A stretch of 10,658 bases of DNA from Desulfobacterales bacterium (lineage in GTDB: Bacteria; Desulfobacterota; Desulfobacteria; Desulfobacterales; SpSt-501), in NCBI GenBank assembly GCA_025454275.1, contig JALOOS010000024.1:1-10658 (forward strand). Direction: 5' to 3'. Below, piece by piece: positions 1 to 6,500 of the stretch. A program made the position numbers and the translations under genes. The notes below the pieces were generated by a model. That model did not search any database and was not told the origin of the DNA. It saw only the letters and a program-made list of their open reading frames with translations. The number at the start of each line of letters is the position of its first letter. Position 1 is the first letter of the stretch.

Positions 1-756
1 CATGGCCACGATGCTGACGGCCGTGCCCAGGTCGTGGGGGATGCCGGCGGCGTTGCGGTAGTCCACGGCGCGCTTGCCGTTCCAGCTCTCGAAGACCGCG
101 GCGGTGGCCATGCGCAGCTGCTCGTAGGGCTCGGCGGGGAAATCGCGGTTGGACATGCGGCGGAAAATTTTCCGGAACTCCGCGATGACTTCCTGGAGCT
201 GCTCGGCGCTGAGCTCCGAGTCCACCTTGACGCCGGCCGTGCGGCGCGCTCGGGAGAGCACCGCTTCGAAGGGCTCGTCCGCCAGCCCCATGACCACGCT
301 GCCGAACATCTGAATCAGGCGCCGGTAGGAGTCGAACACGAAGCGGGGGTTGGCCGTGAGCGCCATCATGCCTTGGCAGGTCTCTTCGTTCAACCCGATG
401 TTGAGCACCGTGTCCATCATGCCGGGCATCGAAAACTTCGCCCCCGAGCGGCAGGAAACCAGCAACGGATGATGGGGGTCGCCGAACTTGCGGCCGGTCA
501 GGGACTCCACCCTTTCCAGGGCGGTGATCGCCTGGTCCCACATGCCTTCGGGGAAGGCGCCGCCGCAGGCCAGATACTCGTTGCAGGCCTGGGTGGTGAT
601 CGTAAACCCCGGGGGGACCGGCACCCCGATCCGCACCATCTCGGCCAGGTTGGCCCCCTTGCCGCCCAGCAGTCCGCGAACCGCCTCGGACCCGCTGCCG
701 GCGGCGGCCGCGGCCTGTTCGAGTTCGTCGAAGAGATAGACCCATTTTCGGTTCAT
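1..756 (-). CDS. ppdK: Pyruvate, phosphate dikinase, N-terminal part (cut by window edge)
   Basis: Cytoplasmic enzyme interconverting pyruvate + ATP + Pi and PEP + AMP + PPi. The visible 252 codons are the N-terminal part of the ATP-grasp nucleotide-binding domain. The phosphohistidine and PEP/pyruvate domains lie beyond position 1; the family is usually about 880-900 residues. Seen directly: a glycine-rich LLGGKGANLAEM at residues 29-40, PVPPGFTITT at 46-55, and RSGAKFSMPGMMDT at 103-116. K33 and R103 sit at a constant offset of 11 from the ATP-binding K22 and R92 of the Clostridium symbiosum enzyme, which supports the alignment. The residue before R103 is Cys where Val is common. The ATG at 756-754 is preceded by GGGGGAGGA, 4 bases away. 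The gene is transcribed divergently from the small cysteine-rich gene at 1001. In anaerobes the enzyme can act in gluconeogenesis or in PPi-linked glycolysis; the sequence does not say which. The family assignment is secure. Confidence 0.96.
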   Translation of the reverse strand, partial: MNRKWVYLFDELEQAAAAAGSGSEAVRGLLGGKGANLAEMVRIGVPVPPGFTITTQACNEYLACGGAFPEGMWDQAITALERVESLTGRKFGDPHHPLLVSCRSGAKFSMPGMMDTVLNIGLNEETCQGMMALTANPRFVFDSYRRLIQMFGSVVMGLADEPFEAVLSRARRTAGVKVDSELSAEQLQEVIAEFRKIFRRMSNRDFPAEPYEQLRMATAAVFESWNGKRAVDYRNAAGIPHDLGTAVSIVAM

Positions 757-849
757 CGTGTCCTCCCCCTGGGGCGATGTGGCGTCCGGCGGTGGGAATC
801 GGTCCTCGTCCGCCAAGCGGCATCGGACGCACGGCCGCTGAGCGACAGT

Positions 850-877
850 GTTACATCAGGGGCCGGCCGCAAGTCAA
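850..877 (-). promoter_or_regulatory. Candidate sigma70-type promoter for ppdK
   Basis: On the minus strand TTGACT (877-872) and TGTAAC (855-850) are separated by 16 bases. They match the -35 and -10 consensus at 5/6 and 4/6 positions. Transcription would begin roughly 90 bases upstream of the ppdK ATG. This is a pattern match only. Confidence 0.42.
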
Positions 878-900
878 TCCGAATTGGCGGCCCGAAAAAG

Positions 901-922
901 CGGCGGGCGGCCCCGCCCGCCG
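901..922 (-). terminator. GC hairpin with a T-run on the minus strand
   Basis: Perfect 8-bp inverted repeat CGGCGGGC / GCCCGCCG (901-908 and 915-922) with a 6-base loop. Read on the minus strand, the stem is followed at once by CTTTTT (900-895), the classical shape of an intrinsic terminator. It lies between two divergent promoters, upstream of the ppdK promoter candidate. It would therefore stop minus-strand transcription arriving from the right, or act as an attenuator if ppdK also has a more distant start. Function unproven. Confidence 0.4.
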
Positions 923-927
923 GGGGC

Positions 928-956
928 TTGAAGATTTCAGCCGGCCGGGGTAGTAT
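928..956 (+). promoter_or_regulatory. Candidate sigma70-type promoter for the 91-residue Cys-rich gene
   Basis: TTGAAG at 928-933 and TAGTAT at 951-956 are exactly 17 bases apart, each matching the consensus at 4/6 positions. The expected transcript start is near 963, giving a leader of about 40 bases before the ATG at 1001. Pattern match only. Confidence 0.45.
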
Positions 957-1000
957 TCGCTGCATCGCGTCCATTCCGATCCGACCAGAAGGAGACCGTC

Positions 1001-1276
1001 ATGGAAACTGCCTGGGAAAAGCAGCTCGCCTGCGCCAGCCGCTGCCACCACTGCCAAGCCGACATGGGCCCGCGGGACGCCCGATTCCTTTCGGTCTGCG
1101 ACCATCAGCCGATCTGCCGGGCCTGCAAGCAGACCGAAGAGCTGCGGCCGGACTACGCCGACCGCTCGAAGCAGATGATCGCCGAGTGCATCGCGGCAAC
1201 CGGCCGACCCTACGGCGAGCCCGCCGGGTACTGCTTCCACCACTTCTGTCCCTTCACCTGCAAACTGCCCGGCTGA
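1001..1276 (+). CDS. Small cysteine-rich, probable zinc-binding protein of unknown function (91 aa)
   Basis: I do not recognise a named family. Ten of 91 residues are Cys (11, 15, 18, 33, 39, 42, 63, 78, 83, 87). The first half has C15-x2-C18, then C33-x-H35-x3-C39-x2-C42, an arrangement able to bind one or two metal ions in a zinc-ribbon or treble-clef-like fold. A middle segment (about 46-66) is charged and probably helical. The C-terminal tail carries C78, H80, H81, C83 and C87, which could form a further site. There is no signal peptide or membrane segment, so it is probably cytosolic. The ATG at 1001 has AGAAGGAG 6 bases upstream. The gene stands alone between divergent ppdK and the thiolase, each with its own promoter candidate. 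Metal binding is inferred from Cys spacing; an iron-sulfur or redox role is an alternative. That it is a real gene is supported by its RBS, promoter and G/C-rich third positions. Confidence 0.8.
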   Translation: METAWEKQLACASRCHHCQADMGPRDARFLSVCDHQPICRACKQTEELRPDYADRSKQMIAECIAATGRPYGEPAGYCFHHFCPFTCKLPG

Positions 1277-1305
1277 GCCCGCCGCCCCGGCCGGCAGGCA
1301 GCGGC

Positions 1306-1329
1306 CCGCAGCGTTGCAGCCAGCTGCGG
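1306..1329. other. Inverted repeat between the Cys-rich gene and the thiolase
   Basis: CCGCAGC (1306-1312) and GCTGCGG (1323-1329) form a perfect 7-bp stem with a 10-base loop. It ends 6 bases before the -35 box of the thiolase promoter candidate. There is no clean T-run after it (CGGTTGTTG follows). It may be a weak terminator for the upstream gene or an operator beside the thiolase promoter; the sequence does not decide. Confidence 0.25.
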
Positions 1330-1335
1330 CGGTTG

Positions 1336-1365
1336 TTGACAGGCGGCGCTCGACTTCCATAGGAT
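1336..1365 (+). promoter_or_regulatory. Candidate sigma70-type promoter for the thiolase gene
   Basis: A perfect -35 consensus TTGACA (1336-1341) and TAGGAT (1360-1365, 4/6) are separated by 18 bases. The predicted start near 1372 leaves a leader of about 60 bases before the ATG at 1433. This is the best -35 match I noticed in the window. Confidence 0.5.
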
Positions 1366-1432
1366 GCCCGCGAAGGGTGCATACGGGCAAAACGACCATC
1401 GGGATTTCACCTGAACCGGAAAGGAGCCGCCC

Positions 1433-2683
1433 ATGAAAGATGTCGTCATCGCCGCGGCGTGCCGAACCGCCATCGGGGCCTTCGGCGGAACCCTGCGGGA
1501 CCTGCACGTGACCAAAATCGCCAGCGTCGCCATGAAGGCCGCCCTCGAACGCGCGGGGGTCGACCCCGCCCGGATCGACGACGTGCGCTTCGGCTGCTGC
1601 CTGGAGCCCGTCGACAGCATGAACATGACCCGCATCGCAGCGCTGATGGCGGGCATCCCCGAGACCGTGACGGCCGCCACCGTCAACCGCGTCTGCATTT
1701 CGGGCATGGAGGCCACCGTCTCCGGCATGGCCATGATCCAGGCCGGGATGGCCGATGTGGTCCTCGCCGGCGGTGCGGAGCACATGTCGGGCGCCGCCTA
1801 TTCGGTCTTCAACGCCCGCTGGGGCTGCCGCCTGCAGGACCAGGAGTTCGTCGACAACATCATGCGCGGGCTGCACTGCGGCTCGCACCTGCTGCCGCAC
1901 CCGGAGACCGGGCCGGTCGATGCCTCGAAGCCGCCGCTCAGCCTGTTCAGGGGCAAGCCCTACATCATGGGCGCCACCGCCGAGTTCGTGGCCCAGCACT
2001 TGAACATCGGCCGCGAGGAGATGGACCAGGTGGCGCTGCGCAGCCACAACAACGTCGAGCGCGCCACGAAAAACGGGGACTTCAAAAACGAGATCGTGCC
2101 GGTCACGATCCCCCAGCGCAAGGGCGAGCCGATCGTCTTCGACAAGGACGAGCATTTCCGGCCCGGCATCACCATCGAGCAGCTGCGCAAGCTGCCGCCG
2201 GCCTTCGTGCCGCAGATCGGCACCGTCACGGCGGGAAACGCCAGCGGAATCAACGACGGTGCGGCCGCGATTTTGATCATGTCGGCCGACAGGGCGAAGG
2301 AGCTCGGCATCACGCCCCTGGCACGGATCCGGGCGGTCGGCCGCGGCGCCTGCCATCCCTCGGTGATGGGCCTATCGCCGGTGCCGGCCGTCAAGCACCT
2401 GATGGCGCGGAGCGGCCTGAAACTCGCCGATTTCGAGCTGATCGAAGTCAACGAAGCCTTCGCCGTCCAGTACCTGGCGGTGGAGCGGGAGCTCGGGCTG
2501 GACCGCGAGATCACCAATGTCAACGGTTCGGGCATCGGACTGGGGCATCCCGTCGGCGCCACCGGCGCGCGCATCCTGGTGACGCTGCTCCACGCCATGC
2601 AGGCGCGCGGCAAGAGCCTGGGGCTCGCCACCCTCTGCGGCGGAGGAGGGGTGTCGATGGCGTGCGCCATCGAACGGCTGTGA
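1433..2683 (+). CDS. Thiolase family protein (acetyl-CoA acetyltransferase type) with an inserted loop
   Basis: Cytosolic thiolase catalysing Claisen condensation or thiolysis of a 3-ketoacyl-CoA. All catalytic elements are visible: nucleophile C88 in VNRVCISG, N340 in NEAFA, H372 in GHPVGATG, and C402 in CGGGG. The C88/N340/H372/C402 spacing matches the C89/N316/H348/C378 of the Zoogloea biosynthetic thiolase, apart from about 25 extra residues between C88 and N340. Nearly all the excess lies at residues 148-177, just before IMGATAE (178-184), where the reference enzyme has HMG. That H-to-I change and the enlarged loop sit beside the acyl/pantetheine pocket, so the substrate may not be acetoacetyl-CoA. 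Length is 416 residues against about 390-395 typical. AAGGAG lies 6 bases before the ATG, and the gene has its own promoter candidate. No acyl-CoA dehydrogenase, hydratase or transferase gene is adjacent, so the pathway (fatty acid, aromatic or amino-acid breakdown, or synthesis) is open. I give no symbol because the substrate is unknown. Confidence 0.93.
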   Translation: MKDVVIAAACRTAIGAFGGTLRDLHVTKIASVAMKAALERAGVDPARIDDVRFGCCLEPVDSMNMTRIAALMAGIPETVTAATVNRVCISGMEATVSGMAMIQAGMADVVLAGGAEHMSGAAYSVFNARWGCRLQDQEFVDNIMRGLHCGSHLLPHPETGPVDASKPPLSLFRGKPYIMGATAEFVAQHLNIGREEMDQVALRSHNNVERATKNGDFKNEIVPVTIPQRKGEPIVFDKDEHFRPGITIEQLRKLPPAFVPQIGTVTAGNASGINDGAAAILIMSADRAKELGITPLARIRAVGRGACHPSVMGLSPVPAVKHLMARSGLKLADFELIEVNEAFAVQYLAVERELGLDREITNVNGSGIGLGHPVGATGARILVTLLHAMQARGKSLGLATLCGGGGVSMACAIERL

Positions 2684-2709
2684 CGGCCCCCTGAAAAGGC
2701 CCGCCTCAC

Positions 2710-2749
2710 GTGGCGGCCGAACCTCCAGTGGAGCGCCGGCGGCCGCCAC
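2710..2749. other. Long hairpin downstream of the thiolase (10-bp outer stem, 4-bp inner stem)
   Basis: GTGGCGGCCG (2710-2719) is exactly complementary in inverted orientation to 2740-2749. Within the 20-base loop a second stem, CTCC/GGAG (2723-2726 and 2730-2733), can form. No T-run follows, so it is not a standard intrinsic terminator. It lies 27 bases after the thiolase stop codon. Possible roles are RNA 3'-end protection or a structured leader for the next gene. Confidence 0.4.
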
Positions 2750-2774
2750 CGGGTGCGCCGGGCACTCCGATCGT

Positions 2775-2813
2775 CGGGCGCCTGCAGCCCGGAGCTTCTG
2801 CCAAAGGCGCCCG
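2775..2813. other. Second hairpin in the thiolase-TPR gene spacer
   Basis: CGGGCGCCT (2775-2783) pairs perfectly with AGGCGCCCG (2805-2813). Inside, GCAG/CTGC (2784-2787 and 2798-2801) extends the stem after a 3-base bulge. It ends 32 bases before the ATG of the TPR gene, outside the ribosome binding site. Together with the preceding hairpin it fills much of the 162-base spacer, in which I see no convincing promoter boxes. Confidence 0.38.
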
Positions 2814-2845
2814 CTCATGCCAACCCCAACCACGATGGAGGGAAC

Positions 2846-3595
2846 ATGCGCAAGTTAACGGCAGTCATGGCGGTGGTGTGCGGATGCGTCGGCATCGTTG
2901 CCTGGACAGTGGCGGGGGCGGCCGACCTGGCGGAGGCGGACCGGCTCTTCGCCCAGGGTGGCCTGGAAAACCTGGAAAAATCGATCCCGCTTTACACCCG
3001 AGCGGCCACGCAGGAGCCGGGCAGCTTCGAGGCCCACTGGAAAACCGCCCGCGCCCATCGGGAATACGCCAACCTGGCCAAGCAGCGGGCGGTGCCGGAT
3101 TGGAAAAACCGTTGCGCCGAGCACGGCAAAATCGGCATGCAGTATGCCCAGAAGGCCATCGACCTCCAGCCCGACAAACCCGACGGGCACTACTACTACG
3201 GGGTCAACGTCGGCATCTACTCCGACGGGGTGAGCATCGTGACGGCGCTCGCCGAGGGTCTCAAGGACAAGACCCAGGGAAGTTTCGAAAAGGCCTACGC
3301 GATCGACAAGACCTATAAACAGGGGGGGCCCATGCTCTCCCTGGGGCGCTTCTGGACCGTGCTGCCCTGGCCGATGCGCGACCGGCAGAAGGCGCTCGGC
3401 TACTTCCGCGAGTACCAGAAGGCAGGCTTCTTCGACGCCAACGTCGAGGCCCACCTCTTCCTGGCCGAGCTGCTGATCCAAATCGGCGGAGAGGAGAACA
3501 AGAAAGAGGCCCGCGGTTATCTCAACACCGCCGCCCAGTCCGCGGACCCCTATTTCAAGGAGTGGGCCACCCGGCTGCTGGCGGAGCTCTCCTGA
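2846..3595 (+). CDS. Secreted TPR-repeat protein, first gene of the tamB-tamA cluster
   Basis: A 249-residue exported protein. It has an N-terminal signal peptide (K3 in the n-region, hydrophobic 5-22, A-G-A at 23-25, cleavage near 25-26). Two cysteines (12 and 14) lie in the hydrophobic part without a proper lipobox, so it is probably soluble periplasmic rather than a lipoprotein. TPR-like helix pairs are visible at about 28-62 and 93-127 (A-x6-A-I-D-L-x-P type). A region near 162-190 has a LGRF...LPWP pattern, reminiscent of the TPR-containing TatT group of TRAP-transporter-associated proteins; that resemblance is from memory and weak. The start at 2846 is chosen for its GGAGGG 3-8 bases upstream and for the signal peptide; an in-frame ATG at 2753 would add 31 residues across the second spacer hairpin and bury the signal sequence. 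Its stop lies 3 bases before tamB, so co-transcription is likely. Inferred role: periplasmic scaffold or adaptor for the TamB/TamA machinery, unproven. Confidence 0.85.
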   Translation: MRKLTAVMAVVCGCVGIVAWTVAGAADLAEADRLFAQGGLENLEKSIPLYTRAATQEPGSFEAHWKTARAHREYANLAKQRAVPDWKNRCAEHGKIGMQYAQKAIDLQPDKPDGHYYYGVNVGIYSDGVSIVTALAEGLKDKTQGSFEKAYAIDKTYKQGGPMLSLGRFWTVLPWPMRDRQKALGYFREYQKAGFFDANVEAHLFLAELLIQIGGEENKKEARGYLNTAAQSADPYFKEWATRLLAELS

Positions 3596-3598
3596 TCG

Positions 3599-6500
3599 TT
3601 GAAACGGTGTCTGACATGGGCCGCGGTTCTGCTGGCGCTGGCCGCTGCGCTCCTGGCGGCGGCCTGGTTCGGCCGCGACCGGCTGTTGGCGCCGCCGATC
3701 GAAGCGCTGATCCGGGAGGTCCTGCGGGAGGAGACGGGGCTCGAGGTGGCGATCGAGGCCATCTCAGGCTCCTATCTGCGGGACGTTGAGATCCGTGGTC
3801 TGAAGACGGTCCAACCCGCAGCGACCGGCCCGGTCGCGAGCTTATCTGTCCAACGCATCCATCTGCGCTACCGCCTGCCCGCGCTGCTCCAGGGGGTGGA
3901 TCGCTTTCTGGCCACAGCCTCCATTGCGGCCGAAGCCCCGCAGCTTGCCATCGATCTCGACCGCTTGGCAGATCGCCCCCCGGAGGCGGCGGCCGGCGAG
4001 CGGCCGCCGGCCCTGCCCGCCGTCCTGCCGGGTTTGCAGATCAGCGACGGAAGGCTGGTTCTATCCTCTGGGTCCCTCCTTGCCCGCGTCGAGGGCATCT
4101 CCCTTGCATCCTCAACAGCGGCCGGCCCCCGCCTGGCGGTCGAGCTGACCGCCGGCCGGCTGGAGGCCGCCCGGCGCCCGCACCCCGACGCCGGCTTCGC
4201 GCCGGTGCTGGCCGGCCAACTCCGGCTGCGCACCCAGGCCCCATGGCCGCCACCGGCCCGGGGCCATGCCGTCGACCGGATGCACCTCGAGTTCTCGGGC
4301 CGCTGCCCGGCCGACGATGCGCCGGTCCGCGTGCAGGCGGCGGCCGCTCTTCACGACAGCCAGCTAAACATCGACCGGCTGGAGGTTGCCGCCGGCCGCA
4401 GCCGGCTGCTCGTGACCGAAGCGGGCGCCCCCTGGGAGGGAATCGTCGCCGGCGACCCCTGGAGCTTGCTTGCGACCGCCGCAGGATCGCTCGCATTCAC
4501 CTCCGAGGAGATCCCCCGCCTGTTGGCCATGATCGGACGGGCAATCCCCGCGGGCGGTCCGCCCGCTCCGGAGCACCGCCTCGCCCTGCAAGGCCGGCTG
4601 GAGGCGGGGGTCCTGCGGATGGCCGCGGCCGAGCTGATCGCCGGCGAGGCCGCCATCCGCGTCACCGATCTCGAAACGCGGATAGATCCCGGCGCACTCG
4701 ATTCGCCGCTGGCGGCGAACCTGACGGCCGACGTGCCCGATCTCGGCGCGCTCGCCCCGATCTTCAACGGCCCGGCGCTGGCGGGGCGCCTTGCGGCGGA
4801 GATCCGTTTGAGCGGTACGCTGGGGGCCCCCCAGGGCCGCGGCGAGGTCTCGGTGCGGGAGCTTGCGGTCGCGGGCGCCCCCCTTGGAAACCTGCGCCTG
4901 CGCGTGCAGGCCGCGCAGCAGGAGGTCCGCATCGAGTCGATCGAGCTCGCCCGAGGTCAGGACCTGTTTTCAGCCAGGGGCGTGTTGCGACTGCCCGAAC
5001 GACGGCTGGAGGAGGGCCGGGTGGAGTTCTCGCTGGGGGACATCGGCGCCGGCCTCAGAGGATTGCCCGTTGGGTGGGACATCTTCGCCGGATGGCCGAT
5101 CGCGGGGCGGCTGCGCGGATCGGCCGCCATCGCCGGGCCCTGGCTCGACCCGGACGGGGAGCTTGCGCTGGAGGTTCACAACCTCGCGCTTCGCGGCCGA
5201 CCGCTGGGCAGCGGAACCTGCCGGCTGCGCAAGAAGGCTCGCGAGATTGCGGCCGATCCGATCACGCTGATCCACGGCGCCGACCGCCTCTTCCTGCAGG
5301 GCCGCTTCGACTTCGCCGCACAACGCTTCGGCGCCGTTCGGCTCGAGCTGGCGGCCGCCGAGATCGCCCCCTATCTGGCGGCGTTTAACCTCGCCACCCC
5401 GCAACTATCCGGGCCGCTGAGACTCAGGCTCGAGGGGTCCGGTCCCCTGCGGGAACCGGATGTTACACTGGAGGCGTTCCTGGGCCGACTTCAATCCGGC
5501 GGCTGGACCCTGGGCGAGAGCCGGGTTGAGGCGGCGGGGGCCAGGGGCCGGATTCGTTTCGAGCGCATCGAGAGCCGGACACCCATCGGCAAGCTGCATC
5601 TTTCCGGCGACGTGGCGGCGAGCCCCGCGGCCGGGGGGTTCACCGCCACCATGGACCGGTTGGATCTCAGCGGCGATATTCCGCTGGCCCTGACCCGTCC
5701 CGCCACGCTGCACTATACCTCCGCCGGGGAGGTGACCATTTCCGACCTCGATGCGACCGGTCCCCATGGCCGGCTTGCCGTGCAGGGGACCGCCGCGCTC
5801 CGCGGACGATCCGACCTCACCGTGCACCTGCGCGACGTCTCGGGCCGCGGCTGGCTGCCGCGGCTCACCGGCCTGCCGATCGGCATCGAGGGGCTCGATG
5901 CGACCCTGCGGGCGGCAGGCACTCTGTCGGCACCCGTGATCTCCGCCGCCGGCGCGCTGCGGCACGTGCAATTGGGGCCGGGCGCCGGCGCCGGCACCGG
6001 TCGTTTCGAGCTCGCCTTTTCACAAGGCAAGCTGCAGATTCAGACGATCGAGCTGAGCGCAGCCGGGGGCAACTCCCTGCGCCTGGCAGGAGTCCTGCCC
6101 GTATCCCCTGCCCTCTCCCCCGCCCTGGCCCCCGGGCCTCTCAGCCTGCAGGCGGACCTCAGCCTCCCCGGGCAAGAGGTCGTGCGCGCGCTCGCCCCCT
6201 CCTGGCCGTTTGTTGCGGGCAGCCTCCACGCAGAGCTCAAGGTGGAGGGGAGCTGGCAGAACCCCAACGGCACACTGCACTGGACCGGCCGCGACCTGGC
6301 GACCGCCGATGATGCCGGGTGGCCGCCGGGACCGTATCAGGCCGCTGGCGCAGTGGCCCTGCACGAACGCCGCTTGACGCTCGATGCGCTCCGACTCAAC
6401 GGGCCGACGGCCGCACTCGAAGCGCAGGGGGAGCTTACCGAACTGGCGGCCGCGCCGGATTTGATCTCCGGCCGCAGCGACGGCCGCCACGGGCGGGTCT

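Noticed and set aside
34..1362. Long plus-strand open frame (442 codons) across the ppdK region and beyond
   Set aside because: It is antisense to ppdK, runs through the divergent promoters and the Cys-rich gene, and has Arg/Gly/Ala/His-rich low-complexity translation typical of GC-rich shadow frames.
851..2356. Minus-strand open frame of 501 codons opposite the thiolase
   Set aside because: It is antisense to two well-supported genes, has no family resemblance, and crosses intergenic regions; it is explained by high GC and few stop codons.
1433..2683. Idea that the thiolase is inactive because of its unusual sequence
   Set aside because: All four catalytic positions (C88, N340, H372, C402) and their relative spacing are intact, so activity is expected.
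1459..2694. Second plus-strand frame of 411 codons within the thiolase
   Set aside because: It is out of frame with a thiolase that retains all catalytic motifs; the translation is Arg/Gly/His-rich with no motifs.
2753..2845. N-terminal extension of the TPR protein from an upstream in-frame ATG
   Set aside because: It would place 31 non-conserved residues before a good signal peptide and cover the second spacer hairpin; the ATG at 2846 has a strong RBS.
4243..5388. Plus-strand frame of 381 codons within tamB
   Set aside because: Arg/Gly/Pro-rich shadow of the continuous TamB frame; no RBS and no domain.
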